63,808 bases of DNA from Lachnospiraceae bacterium (GTDB lineage: Bacteria; Bacillota; Clostridia; Lachnospirales; Lachnospiraceae), in contig JAAWEL010000014.1 of NCBI GenBank assembly GCA_022794255.1, forward strand, positions 1 to 63,808. Reading direction: 5' to 3'. Positions within the stretch are counted from its first letter, which is position 1, and every line of letters begins with the position of its first letter. The position numbers and the translations under genes are program-made. Under the pieces are notes generated by a model. That model was not told the origin of the DNA. It searched no databases and was given only the letters and a program-made list of their open reading frames with translations. This document shows, one piece after another, positions 16,958 through 26,186 of the stretch.

Positions 16958-16993
16958 GGCAGCTGCATGGCATGGATTGGCAGCTGCCTTTTA
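16958..16993 (+). terminator. Intrinsic terminator between convergent genes
   Basis: GGCAGCTGC and GCAGCTGCC form a 9-bp GC-rich stem with a 13-nt loop, followed by TTTTATT. It ends the M24 peptidase message just before the stop of the convergent DAHP synthase gene. Confidence 0.8.
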
Positions 16994-17001
16994 TTGTGCC
17001 T

Positions 17002-18030
17002 TTACAGGGATTCCGCCATCTCGTACAAAAGGCGGGCGGAGTCCTCCCATCCAAGGCAGGGATCGGTGATGGATTTGCCGTAACAATGTTCTCCGATCTT
17101 TTGATTTCCCGGTTCAATATAGCTTTCAATCATAACACCTTTTACAAAGCGCTGGATATCGGAGGAGTGCCTGCGGCTGTGAAGAACCTCCTTGACAATA
17201 CGCACCTGTTCCACATACTGCTTGTTGGAGTTGGAGTGATTGGCATCTACAATACAGGCAGGATTTTTCAGATTTCTCTCCATGTACAGGCGGTAAAGCA
17301 GGGTCAGATCTTCATAGTGGTAATTAGGCAGGCACTGTCCATGTTTGTTGACAGCGCCCCGCAGGATTGTGTGGGTCCAGGGATTGCCGTCTGTGCGGAC
17401 CTCCCAGTCCCGCATAATAAATTCATGACCGCTTTGAGCGGCAGTTACAGAATTGAGCATGACGGACAAATCTCCACTGGTGGGATTTTTCATGCCCACG
17501 GGCACATGACAGCCACTGGACACAAGGCGGTGCTGCTGGTTCTCTACGGAACGGGCGCCCACGGCGATGTAAGACATAATATCATCCAGATAACTGACAT
17601 TATCGGGATACAGCATCTCATCGGCAGTGGACAGGCCGGTTTCCTTGAGTACCTGCATGTGAACGTGGCGAATGGCATGGAGGCCATCTGCCATGCTGGG
17701 CCGCTTTTCCGGGTCAGGCTGGTGAAGCATACCCTTGTAGCCCTCTCCTGTGGTCCGGGGTTTGTTGGTATAGACCCGGGGAATGATGAGAAGCTTGTCC
17801 TTTGTATCCTCCTGGATCTTTACGAGACGGCTGGCATAGTCTAAAACCGAGTCCTCATTGTCCGCAGAGCAGGGGCCAATGATAACAAGAAATTTATCGC
17901 TTTCCCCGGTGATGATTTTTTTTGCTTCTTCATCTCTCTTGATTTTTACCAGAGCATGCTCCACCGGAAGGGGGAATTGCTCCTTGATTTCTGCAGGGGC
18001 CGGCAGTTTGTTGATAAATTCAAATCCCAT
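17002..18030 (-). CDS. aroF: 3-deoxy-7-phosphoheptulonate synthase (DAHP synthase, class I)
   Basis: A 342-residue enzyme joining phosphoenolpyruvate and erythrose 4-phosphate, the first step of the shikimate pathway. The GPCSADNEDSVLDYA motif, PRTTGEGYKGM, GARSVENQQHR, GMKNPTSGDL and RGAVNKHG segments are those of the type Ialpha family. The metal-site Cys is in GPCS, with His and Glu later in VDANHSNSNK and GVMIESY. The ATG at 18030 is preceded by AGAAGGAGA; the longer open frame overlaps the ATPase gene. It lies 25 nt behind the ABC-class ATPase gene, so both are probably in one transcript. Which aromatic amino acid inhibits it cannot be read from sequence. Confidence 0.93.
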   Translation of the reverse strand: MGFEFINKLPAPAEIKEQFPLPVEHALVKIKRDEEAKKIITGESDKFLVIIGPCSADNEDSVLDYASRLVKIQEDTKDKLLIIPRVYTNKPRTTGEGYKGMLHQPDPEKRPSMADGLHAIRHVHMQVLKETGLSTADEMLYPDNVSYLDDIMSYIAVGARSVENQQHRLVSSGCHVPVGMKNPTSGDLSVMLNSVTAAQSGHEFIMRDWEVRTDGNPWTHTILRGAVNKHGQCLPNYHYEDLTLLYRLYMERNLKNPACIVDANHSNSNKQYVEQVRIVKEVLHSRRHSSDIQRFVKGVMIESYIEPGNQKIGEHCYGKSITDPCLGWEDSARLLYEMAESL

Positions 18031-18055
18031 GATCGTTCTCCTTCTGTTTGTAGTC

Positions 18056-19795
18056 TTATCCGCGGAATCGGTTGATACAGGCAAAGAGCTCCTGACGGCG
18101 TGGTTTTGCCAGACCACAAGGAATATAGGAGCTGCAAAATGGATCCCAGCCCTGCTTATCCAGCATATCAGACAGAAGCTTTACCGTCTCTTTTACATTC
18201 CGCTTGCCATCCATCGTCTGCTCTAAGCCATAGCGCAGTAAATGGGCAAGGGCATTGGTCTGCTCAGAGTCTGCAAGCTGTTCCACATAGCGCATGTCCA
18301 CGGTCTCCTTGTCCAGAGAGAAGGAGTCTTTTCCAAAGGTTTTGACCTTCATGTGCTCGTGCCGGTCATTGCCACCCCGGCCGCCTCTGCCTCCATAGCC
18401 ACCTTTGCGGCCCTCGCGGTCGTTGCGGCCAGTGGCTTGAAGGGGCCGGGCAAACGGGGGAATGGCAAAATCAGGAGCCTGGGTTCTGGGGGCAGGGTGA
18501 TTCTTACAGAGGGCTTTCACATGGTCTGTGATGTCCACCGGGCGGTAGCAATCCATCTGAAGAATCTTGTCTGCAATATAGAAGAAGGCGCCAGAGCTTC
18601 CGGCTACCAGGATGGTGGAGATCCCTGCCTTGTCATACAGATCCCTGGCCCGCTCTAAAAACGGGGTTATGGGTTCCTTTTCCCGGCTGATAACCTGCTG
18701 CATAAAGTCATCCCGCACCATAAAATTGGTGGCAGAAGTGTCCTCATCGATCAGGAAAAGGCCAGTACCGGCCTCCACTCCCTCGATCACCCCGGCCGCC
18801 TGTGAGGTGCTTCCGCTGGCATCCGGAGTGCTGAAGGAGGTGGTGTCCTTTTTGTTGGGCAGGTCATTGATGAACAGGGAAATATCTACATTGCGGATGG
18901 ATCTGCCATCCTCTGCCCGCAGTTTGATGGCCGTGTCGTCCGTAATGACAAATTCTCTTCCATCCCCGCCGATATGGTTGTAGACCCCCATCTGCAGGGC
19001 CTCCAATAAGGTGGATTTGCCATGATAGCCGCCTCCCACGATCAGAGTGATGCCCCGGGGAATCGCCATACCTTTTATCTCACCTCTGTGGGGGAGGGTA
19101 AAGGTCCGCTCCATCGATGCAGGAGAGGTAAAGGGGATACTGTCCTTTAAGGGAAGATCAGACACACCGCTCTTTCTTGGAAGAATGGAGCCATTGGCCA
19201 CAAAAGCCACTAGGTTTTCTTCCTTCAAAATCTGACGGACAGCGGTCTGGTCCTCAGCCAGCCAGACGGCATTCTCTACCTTTTTTTTATCTAAGCGGCG
19301 GTAGAAAAAGCAGCTTTCCACACAGCGGGGGAGAAAATCAAAGAGGATCTTGTCCAGCTCGCCGGCATTGATGGTGCGGCCAAAGGCGGGAAACCCAATA
19401 TGGAAGCGGGCGATGATTTTTGTGTCTGTAATCTGGCAGGCACTGCGCTCTAGCACCTCCTGCCCACAGCGGGTGATGGACATAAGTCCGCTCTTTCCAG
19501 AGCCTTTGGCCCGGAAATTGAAATCCTCAAAGAGAGAGGAGAGCTTCCGGGTGAGAAAATCCTGAAGGGCAATGCGAGAGCAATCCTTTCCATAGGAAAC
19601 AGCAGGGAACCCGGCATCTTTGTGGGCAATCTCCACATGAAGACTGGAGGGGGAGGCAAAAGGATCTCCCTGGACATGGTCGATGAAGAGCTGAAAGCTG
19701 CCGAAATGATAGGCTCCTGCCAGAGATTTGTAGGCAGGGTAGCTTTTATGATCGATGGAGCGCAAAAGCGTGCGCAGTTCACTGGATGATTTCAT
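18056..19795 (-). CDS. ABC-class predicted ATPase (COG3044)
   Basis: A 579-residue soluble ATPase. The Walker A loop is GGGYHGKSTLLEAL near residues 245-258, and LIDEDTSATNFM near 325 is the Walker B-like acidic stretch. There is no transmembrane segment. A Gly/Arg-rich insertion (GGYGGRGGRGG) at about residue 475 resembles RGG-type nucleic acid contacts. The ATG at 19795 is supported by AAAGGAGAT. COG3044 ATPases are widespread but of unknown role. Its co-transcription with DAHP synthase is not known to be meaningful. Confidence 0.8.
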   Translation of the reverse strand: MKSSSELRTLLRSIDHKSYPAYKSLAGAYHFGSFQLFIDHVQGDPFASPSSLHVEIAHKDAGFPAVSYGKDCSRIALQDFLTRKLSSLFEDFNFRAKGSGKSGLMSITRCGQEVLERSACQITDTKIIARFHIGFPAFGRTINAGELDKILFDFLPRCVESCFFYRRLDKKKVENAVWLAEDQTAVRQILKEENLVAFVANGSILPRKSGVSDLPLKDSIPFTSPASMERTFTLPHRGEIKGMAIPRGITLIVGGGYHGKSTLLEALQMGVYNHIGGDGREFVITDDTAIKLRAEDGRSIRNVDISLFINDLPNKKDTTSFSTPDASGSTSQAAGVIEGVEAGTGLFLIDEDTSATNFMVRDDFMQQVISREKEPITPFLERARDLYDKAGISTILVAGSSGAFFYIADKILQMDCYRPVDITDHVKALCKNHPAPRTQAPDFAIPPFARPLQATGRNDREGRKGGYGGRGGRGGNDRHEHMKVKTFGKDSFSLDKETVDMRYVEQLADSEQTNALAHLLRYGLEQTMDGKRNVKETVKLLSDMLDKQGWDPFCSSYIPCGLAKPRRQELFACINRFRG

Positions 19796-19933
19796 GAAAT
19801 ATCTCCTTTTTGGTAGGCTGTTTTGCAACGGGATTTTTGGCAGCTTAAGACCTGCCTGTGGTGAAAACCCGCAGATACAATCATAAAACATATTTGGAAA
19901 ACTTGCAACCGTTTACTTTTGGGGAAAATAAAT

Positions 19934-19958
19934 AAGAATCCTGCCTGGCAGGATTCTT
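19934..19958. terminator. Bidirectional-looking terminator
   Basis: AAGAATCCTGCC and GGCAGGATTCTT form a 12-bp stem. The minus-strand copy is followed by ATTTATTTT and the plus-strand copy by TATTTAATATTTT. It ends the unknown gene at 19970 on the minus strand. Confidence 0.75.
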
Positions 19959-19969
19959 TATTTAATATT

Positions 19970-20848
19970 TTATCTTTTTACATCAATCGTGACCACTGAA
20001 TCATCCGGATGCATACTATGCGTGTAGGAAGCCCGGGCCCTGGAACGTTTTAATTTCTGTGCTTCCGGAGTCAGCTCGGCCTCGATGCGGGTTTTTTTGG
20101 AGGATGCAGCTAGCTGTCTTGCTTTGGCTGCCTGGGTATCCGCAGGGGTAGGCTCCTGAGAAAGCTCTTTGTCCTCATCCTGGCTGATGACAACTTTTCC
20201 TGACTCAGTATCTTTGTCTTTGGGGATCTCCTGCTTCTCCTTGGTCTCGCCCTTTTGCTCGGCTTCCTTTGCTTCCTTCATATCTTTTTCAGCCTTCCTC
20301 TTCTCGGCCTCGGTGGGCAGCCGCTTGTAATCACTGCTCTCCGTGAAGCGGGTGGTGGCATCGCTAATGGTGCATACCTTCTGGTGCTCTTCGATGGTAA
20401 GCTTTAATTTCTCCCCACTGGAGATATTGGGATTGTTGTTGATATCCTTTACTCTGTCAAGGGAGGCGGCCATGTGAGCGGCCTTGAGACGCTGAACTTC
20501 CTCCTTGGTCTTGCAGCTGCGCAGCCGCTGCTCAAAGGCCTTGCGTTCCATCTCTCTGTACTTGGCCTGCTGGTAAGTATTCGGATCGTTTTTTTTCAGA
20601 TACTCCATTTCCGCAGAGGTAAGTTTTCTGCCAGCCATCAGCTTGGCTTGGATCCCGCTCATGGTTGCCTGGCTGGAGCTGCCCTCTAGGGCACTAAGCT
20701 GTTCGGCTGCTTCCTTTCTGAGCTTATCTGCAATGGAGGTAGTGCCGTCAGCAGCGTAATCATTGGTTGCTTTTTTCTGCTCCCATTTCATCTGCATTTT
20801 TAAATTTTTTGCGTACATATCTAAAGAATTGATCATTGTAAAACTCAT
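19970..20848 (-). CDS. Hypothetical Lys/Glu-rich coiled protein
   Basis: A 292-residue protein with no signal peptide and no membrane helix. The first 60 residues (SLDMYAKNLKMQMKWEQ and following) and the LTSAEMEYLKKNDPNTYQQA segment look ordered and helical; residues about 175-250 are a highly charged Lys/Glu-rich linker of low complexity; the C-terminus is basic with a final VVTIDVKR. I do not recognise the family. The start is placed at the ATG with a GGGGGG site upstream; the longer open frame runs through promoter-like AT-rich DNA. It is divergent from the MFS gene. Flagellar, phage-like or cell-surface roles were considered but no motif supports any. Confidence 0.6.
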   Translation of the reverse strand: MSFTMINSLDMYAKNLKMQMKWEQKKATNDYAADGTTSIADKLRKEAAEQLSALEGSSSQATMSGIQAKLMAGRKLTSAEMEYLKKNDPNTYQQAKYREMERKAFEQRLRSCKTKEEVQRLKAAHMAASLDRVKDINNNPNISSGEKLKLTIEEHQKVCTISDATTRFTESSDYKRLPTEAEKRKAEKDMKEAKEAEQKGETKEKQEIPKDKDTESGKVVISQDEDKELSQEPTPADTQAAKARQLAASSKKTRIEAELTPEAQKLKRSRARASYTHSMHPDDSVVTIDVKR

Positions 20849-21090
20849 AAAATCCCCCCGTTCTGCTTTGGACTGATGGGCTAATGTCTGCAACCTTGCA
20901 GGAATAATAATAACAAAACAAATATACTGAAAATATCGGCACATTTCGCGGATAAATAAGCAAAAGGACTTGGCTCTGCCTTGATTTTTTTCTGATTTTC
21001 TCCTATACTGAACGGGAGAAGGAAAGGATATTTGCATGGTGGCTTCTGATGCGAACAATCGGGACAGAGAGAAAAGAGAGGTGAAATCCG

Positions 21091-22284
21091 ATGGTACATT
21101 TGTTGTTGGCAGTAATCTATCTGTGCTTTATCAGTCTGGGGCTTCCTGATTCACTTTTGGGCTCTGCATGGCCTTCCATGTATGGGCAGTTTCATGTGCC
21201 TGTGTCCTATGCCGGGATGGTATCTGTTATTATAGCAGCAGGAACAGTAATTTCCAGCCTGCAGAGTGATCGGCTGACAAAAGCATTTGGGACAAGCAGG
21301 GTGACTGTGGTCAGCGTGGCCATGACCGCATTGGCTTTATTGGGATTTTCGGCAAGCCGTTCTTTTTGGATGCTTTGTCTTTGGGCAGTGCCTTACGGGT
21401 TAGGAGCAGGAGGCGTGGATGCTTCTCTTAACAATTATGTGGCCCTTCACTATACCAGCCGCCATATGAGCTGGCTCCACTGCATGTGGGGGGTGGGAGC
21501 TTCCCTGGGGCCCTATATTATGGGATATGCCCTGGTATCCGGCAGGGGATGGAGCATGGGATACCGATCTATTTTTTTTATACAGCTAGTGCTGACAGTG
21601 ATTTTGATCCTGACATTGCCCTGCTGGAAAAAAACACCAGAGGATGAGCTTTGTGTACAAAAAAAGGAAGAGTCCCCGCAGAGAGTTCTGACTCTGGGTG
21701 AAATTGTGAAAATCCCGGGGGCAAAGGAGGCTATGGCTACTTTTTTCTGTTATTGTGCGCTGGAACAGACAGCCGGATTGTGGGGAAGCAGCTATCTGGT
21801 TCTCCACTGTGGATACCAGGCTGAGGTAGCAGCCCGGTTTGCCGGATTGTTTTTCGTTGGAATTACGGTGGGGAGGGGAATCAGCGGTTTTATGACAATG
21901 ATGTTTGATGACGCACAGATGGTTCGTCTGGGTTTTGCGGCGGCAGTGGCGGGAATCGGGGCCATTGTATTTCCGGCAGGGAGGCTGGCGCCTTTTGGGC
22001 TGATTCTTCTGGGACTGGGTTGTGCCCCGGTATATCCCTGTCTGATGCATGCAGCGCCGGACTACTTTGGGGAGGATAAATCCCAGGCCATGATCGGTGT
22101 GCAGATGGCCAGTGCCTACGTAGGTATTTGCCTCATGCCTCCTTTGTTTGGTTTGATTGCGGAGCATATTTCCATTGGACTGTTTCCGGTTTACCAGATG
22201 TTTTTTCTTTTGGCTATGGGATTGATCCATGAGAAGCTTGTGAGAAAATGCAAAAAGGGAGGCAAGCAGCCTTCAATCGTATAA
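21091..22284 (+). CDS. MFS transporter
   Basis: A 397-residue protein with about twelve hydrophobic helices. The SLGLPDSLLGSAWPSM start, the SDRLTKAFGTSRVT loop after helix 2 and the YGLGAGGVDASLNNYV stretch resemble FucP/YfkF-type sugar or small-molecule MFS carriers. AGAGAGGTG lies upstream of the ATG. The gene is followed after 68 nt by a metallophosphoesterase gene in the same direction. Substrate unknown. Confidence 0.82.
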   Translation: MVHLLLAVIYLCFISLGLPDSLLGSAWPSMYGQFHVPVSYAGMVSVIIAAGTVISSLQSDRLTKAFGTSRVTVVSVAMTALALLGFSASRSFWMLCLWAVPYGLGAGGVDASLNNYVALHYTSRHMSWLHCMWGVGASLGPYIMGYALVSGRGWSMGYRSIFFIQLVLTVILILTLPCWKKTPEDELCVQKKEESPQRVLTLGEIVKIPGAKEAMATFFCYCALEQTAGLWGSSYLVLHCGYQAEVAARFAGLFFVGITVGRGISGFMTMMFDDAQMVRLGFAAAVAGIGAIVFPAGRLAPFGLILLGLGCAPVYPCLMHAAPDYFGEDKSQAMIGVQMASAYVGICLMPPLFGLIAEHISIGLFPVYQMFFLLAMGLIHEKLVRKCKKGGKQPSIV

Positions 22285-22352
22285 GACATCTGACAGCTGT
22301 TTAAAATAGTTCTGGCATAGTTGGCTGGTTTTTTGTATAATGTCAGAAAGAG

Positions 22353-23207
22353 ATGCAGAAAAAGAGAACAGAACACTCTGTTCGGAAAGGATATTCCTTG
22401 TTTCAGATCGTTCGATATAATATTGTATCCGGAAAGCTTCCGGAAGAATTTGAGAATTTTAAAATTGTTCATTTGTCGGATCTTCACGGAGCTCTCTATG
22501 GGAAGCATAACCAGCTTTTGGTGGAAGGAATTGTAAAAGAAAGCCCACATATGATCGTTATGACCGGGGATATGGCAGACAGCTCAGCCCATGCAGTGCC
22601 CCGTCTGGTAGATTTGTGCGAACAGTTGTGTGGTCTTTATCCGGTCTATTATGTGGTAGGCAACCATGAACAGGCTCTGTCTCAGAAGATATTGGACAAA
22701 TTATTAAAAAAATTGAGAAAGCTGGGCGTGGTGGTGCTGGACAACAGCTGGTGTACCATCTCCCACCAGGGGGCAGGTATCCGGTTGTACGGATTGGTGA
22801 CCCCTCAGGTATATTATAAGGATCGACTCAGGGAATATAAAAGAGGCGTCAGCTTTTCCAGAGAAAATGTGGAGGAAGCATTGGGAAAGGCTCCTCTGGG
22901 TTTTAATATGATGCTGGCCCATAATCCATTGTACTACCCAGCCTATGGCAGATGGGGAGCGGATCTGGTTTTTGCAGGTCATATACATGGAGGGGTTATC
23001 CGGATTCCGGGACTGGGAGGGCTTCTGTCCCCGGATATGACTTTTTTCCCTAAGTATGATAGCGGGTATTTCAGGGAGTATGGGCGTCACCTGGTGGTTA
23101 GCCGGGGCTTGGGGAATCATTTTCTGGTGCGGGTGATGAATCCGCCGGAGGTGGTGGCAGTGACGCTGAAAATCCCCTATAATCGCCAGCTGTCTGCCAG
23201 TGAATAA
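22353..23207 (+). CDS. Metallophosphoesterase (YkuE-like)
   Basis: A 284-residue calcineurin-like phosphoesterase. The five metal and phosphate motifs are present in order: LSDLHG near residue 42, TGDMAD near 70, GNHE near 101, a late H in MMLAHNP near 188, and GHIHGG near 210. The usual N-terminal membrane anchor of YkuE is absent, replaced by a basic QKKRTEHSVRK start, so it is probably cytosolic or peripherally bound. The likely substrate class is phosphodiesters such as UDP-diacylglucosamine-like or nucleotide compounds, but it cannot be deduced here. Confidence 0.85.
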   Translation: MQKKRTEHSVRKGYSLFQIVRYNIVSGKLPEEFENFKIVHLSDLHGALYGKHNQLLVEGIVKESPHMIVMTGDMADSSAHAVPRLVDLCEQLCGLYPVYYVVGNHEQALSQKILDKLLKKLRKLGVVVLDNSWCTISHQGAGIRLYGLVTPQVYYKDRLREYKRGVSFSRENVEEALGKAPLGFNMMLAHNPLYYPAYGRWGADLVFAGHIHGGVIRIPGLGGLLSPDMTFFPKYDSGYFREYGRHLVVSRGLGNHFLVRVMNPPEVVAVTLKIPYNRQLSASE

Positions 23208-23243
23208 AAATGATTAATCTTTGTCTTTGCCATTTCAGAATGT

Positions 23244-23290
23244 GAGGAACCGCTGGAATCTCTTGACTGATAAGGGATACAGCGGTTCTC
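23244..23290 (+). terminator. Stem-loop behind the phosphoesterase gene
   Basis: Arms GAGGAACCGCTG and CAGCGGTTCTC enclose a second stem ATCTCTT/AAGGGAT. The downstream T content is low, so it may be a weak terminator or a leader structure for the rpiR gene. Confidence 0.5.
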
Positions 23291-23333
23291 TTGACTGTTG
23301 TAAATGAGGATAATCGGATAAGGAGCAGTGCAG

Positions 23334-24089
23334 ATGAATTTTGAAGAACGAGTGTATCAGCATGAATTTCAGCTGAATGATACAGATGATGATATTGTGG
23401 ACTACATACGCAGCCACAAACAGGATATTATGAAGCTGTCTATCCAGAAAATAGCAGATGATCTTTACATTGCGCCCAATGCGGTGATGCGGCTTTCAAA
23501 AAAACTGGAGTACAGTGGCTTTGCGGAGCTTAAGTTTTCCATCCAGAATGAAAGCCAGCCAAAGCTTACGGGAATGACTATCAGCGCTCAGATATTAGGG
23601 CAGCTTCCGGCTAATATTGTAAAAACGCTGGATACCATTGATGGAAGCATATTGAAGAAAACAGCTGCCATGATGAAACGAGCCAGATGCTGCATTTTCG
23701 CAGGGGTTGGTGATTCTACGTATTTTTGTGAGATGCTGGGCAAGAATTTGAGATGCTTAGACTGCAGTGTGCAGTTTTACCAGCAGATACATGATATGTT
23801 TTATGCCGTCAGACATGGGAGCAGGGAGGATATGCTGATTGTCATCAGTGCCAGAGGGGAGAACGACCGGATGCTTGATTTAGCCAGAGAAGCAAAGAAT
23901 ATAGGGATGCCGGTGGTAAGCATCACACATTTCTATGAGAACCGGCTTGCAAAGGAAGCGGATTTCAATCTGTATTTCTGGGGAGAGGACCGGGAAGTGC
24001 AGGGATATAATGTGACGGACAGAAGTGGCCTTATGGTGCTGGTACGGCTTTTAAGCGAGGAGTTCTGGCAGGAATATGTAGAAATGTAA
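23334..24089 (+). CDS. MurR/RpiR family transcriptional regulator
   Basis: A 251-residue regulator with an N-terminal helix-turn-helix (about 30-75; IQKIADDLYIAPNAVMRLSKKL) and a C-terminal SIS sugar-phosphate domain (about 100-235; IFAGVGDSTYFCEMLG and VISARGENDRMLDLA). The ATG at 23334 has AAGGAG 8 nt upstream; an in-frame GTG lies 6 nt earlier. It controls, by context, the PTS-mannosidase genes downstream, with a sugar-phosphate as ligand. The palindrome in the gap behind it is the candidate operator. Confidence 0.87.
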   Translation: MNFEERVYQHEFQLNDTDDDIVDYIRSHKQDIMKLSIQKIADDLYIAPNAVMRLSKKLEYSGFAELKFSIQNESQPKLTGMTISAQILGQLPANIVKTLDTIDGSILKKTAAMMKRARCCIFAGVGDSTYFCEMLGKNLRCLDCSVQFYQQIHDMFYAVRHGSREDMLIVISARGENDRMLDLAREAKNIGMPVVSITHFYENRLAKEADFNLYFWGEDREVQGYNVTDRSGLMVLVRLLSEEFWQEYVEM

Positions 24090-24107
24090 GGAAATTAAGC
24101 TTCGGAT

Positions 24108-24123
24108 TGTGTAAATTTACACA
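24108..24123 (+). promoter_or_regulatory. 16-nt perfect palindrome, candidate RpiR operator
   Basis: TGTGTAAATTTACACA lies 19 nt behind the regulator stop and about 60 nt upstream of a TATACT -10 (24182-24187) for the PTS gene. The perfect dyad and position fit an operator of the adjacent RpiR protein. Confidence 0.6.
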
Positions 24124-24236
24124 TGCCACCAAAGGGTTTGTAGATAAATTATAAAAAAACGGCTTAGTCAAAATTGTGTGCTATACTGACTTCAAGGTTA
24201 TCAGAATATTGAATATGTACACGAAAGGAGTAAATT

Positions 24237-26153
24237 ATGAATCTGCAGCGTGCGACAAGCCGGAAATTAATCAGTCTGAACTGTGAATTTACTACAAAGC
24301 TGGAAGCAATTAATTATCTGGTGGACAAATTGGATGCGGCGGGAAAGCTGTCATCCAGAGATGAATATTACAAGGCCGTATTGGAGAGAGAATCTTTATC
24401 GGAAACGGGTATTGATATGGGAATGGCGATTCCCCACGGGAAGAGCAATGCGGTCAGGGAAGCGGCATTTGCAGTGGCAACAGTGAAAAAGCCGATTGAG
24501 GACTGGGAAAGTGTTGTTCCGGAAAATCAGGTTTCCATCATATTTCTCCTGGCGATTCCGGAAGCAGAGGCAGGAAGCACCCATCTGGAGCTGTTGGCTG
24601 AGTTGATGACGAGAGTATCCAACCCGGATTATCTAAACCGTCTGAAATTGTCGAAAACAGCAGACGAGCTGTATCGGAATCTGGAGGAGTCCCAATCCTC
24701 TGACAGGAAAGCAGACCGGGAATACAACAAAACCATTGTGGCAGTTACCGCTTGTCCGGCGGGTATTGCACACACCTACATGGCGGCTGAGGCGCTAATC
24801 AAGGGCGGCGAAGAGCTGGGAGTTAAGGTCTATGTGGAAAAGCAGGGTGCAAACGGCGTGGAGGACAGACACACGGCCGATTTGTTAAGGGCAGCGGATG
24901 CGGCGGTTTTTGCAGCGGATGTGGCAGTGAAAGACAGTGAACGGTTTGATCATTTGCCTGTGTATAAGACAAAGGTGGCAGCTCCGATTAAGGATGCAAA
25001 AGGTATTATTCAGGCAGCCCTTAAGAAAGCAGAGCAGGAAGGCAAGAAAACTTATACAGGAGATCCAAAGACAAACAGTAACTCCGAAGAAAAAAACAGT
25101 GTTGGAAGGGATATCAAGCAGGCAGTTTTGACTGGTGTTTCTTATATTATCCCTATCATTGTGGCCGGCGGTATGATTAATGCGTTTGCGGTGCTGATAG
25201 CCCAGGGCTTTGGGCTTCAAGAGCTTTATAATCTGGACAACAGCTGGCTGTGGCTTTTTAGGAAAATGGGCGGCAATACCCTGGGAACACTGATGATTCC
25301 CATGCTGGCAGCCTACATGGCATATTCTTTGGGAGATAAGACGGCTTTGGCGCCTGGATTTGCGGCCGGTGTGGCAGCAAACTTGATTAACGGTGGTTTT
25401 CTGTGTGGTATGTTGGGCGGTCTTGTGGCTGGCTATGCAGTCAGAATGTTGCGAAAAACCATTCCAGCCAAGGGTGTGCTTGCCGGCTTTGTATCTTTCT
25501 GGGTGTATCCTGTGTTCAGCACATTGATCGTGGGGATTGTCATGTTTTTCCTCCTGGGAAAACCGGTGGCATGGCTAAACCAAAGCCTGATTGAATTTTT
25601 GGGTGCTATGAGCGGCAGCAATGCAGCGCTATTAGGAGCTATCATTGGAATCATGGTATCCTTTGACCTTGGTGGTCCGGTGAATAAGGCGGCTTATACC
25701 TTTTGTGTGGGTGCTATGGCAGACGGAATTCTGATGCCTTATGCGGCATTTGCCTCCATAAAAATGGTGTCTGCTTTTGCAGTGACTATGGCAACCCTGG
25801 GATTCAAAAAATATTTTACAAAAGAAGAGCAGGAAGCAGGAATGTCTACCTGGATTTTAGGACTGGCCGGCATCACTGAAGGTGCCATCCCGGTGATGAT
25901 GGCGGATCCAATCCGCGTGATTTTCTCCCTCTGTGCCGGTTCGGCAGTTACAGGTGCCATTATTGCTATGTGTAATATTGGTCTGGATGTGCCCGGGGCG
26001 GGAATCTTTTCCTTATTTCTTCTAAAGGACGGAATCAGCGGTTTTACAAACGCTCTTATATGGTTTTTTGCAGCTGTACTGGGGGCAGTTATCTCTACTG
26101 CCATACTGGTAGTGTTAAAGAAGATGAAATACGATAAATTGGTCAGAGAGTAG
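24237..26153 (+). CDS. PTS fructose/mannosylglycerate-type transporter, EIIABC fusion
   Basis: A 638-residue three-domain PTS permease. EIIA (about 1-150) has the phosphorylation His67 in GMAIPHGKSN. EIIB (about 165-265) has Cys173 in VAVTACPAGIAHTYMAAEA. EIIC (about 290-635) has roughly eight to ten helices with SFDLGGPVNKAAYTF and GITEGAIPVMMADP motifs of the fructose-type family. It imports and phosphorylates a sugar. GAAAGGAG precedes the ATG. With a GH38 enzyme 34 nt downstream the imported sugar is probably a mannoside such as 2-O-mannosylglycerate or a mannose disaccharide, as in E. coli mngAB. Confidence 0.9.
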   Translation: MNLQRATSRKLISLNCEFTTKLEAINYLVDKLDAAGKLSSRDEYYKAVLERESLSETGIDMGMAIPHGKSNAVREAAFAVATVKKPIEDWESVVPENQVSIIFLLAIPEAEAGSTHLELLAELMTRVSNPDYLNRLKLSKTADELYRNLEESQSSDRKADREYNKTIVAVTACPAGIAHTYMAAEALIKGGEELGVKVYVEKQGANGVEDRHTADLLRAADAAVFAADVAVKDSERFDHLPVYKTKVAAPIKDAKGIIQAALKKAEQEGKKTYTGDPKTNSNSEEKNSVGRDIKQAVLTGVSYIIPIIVAGGMINAFAVLIAQGFGLQELYNLDNSWLWLFRKMGGNTLGTLMIPMLAAYMAYSLGDKTALAPGFAAGVAANLINGGFLCGMLGGLVAGYAVRMLRKTIPAKGVLAGFVSFWVYPVFSTLIVGIVMFFLLGKPVAWLNQSLIEFLGAMSGSNAALLGAIIGIMVSFDLGGPVNKAAYTFCVGAMADGILMPYAAFASIKMVSAFAVTMATLGFKKYFTKEEQEAGMSTWILGLAGITEGAIPVMMADPIRVIFSLCAGSAVTGAIIAMCNIGLDVPGAGIFSLFLLKDGISGFTNALIWFFAAVLGAVISTAILVVLKKMKYDKLVRE

Positions 26154-26186
26154 ATATGATTTCAGGAAAGAAAAAAGGTAAGAATT

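Noticed and set aside
16972..17844. 290-codon plus-strand open frame
   Set aside because: It is the antisense shadow of DAHP synthase, whose motifs are unambiguous on the minus strand.
18242..18983. Plus-strand open frames of 120-140 codons
   Set aside because: They are antisense to the ABC-class ATPase; no motif or ribosome site.
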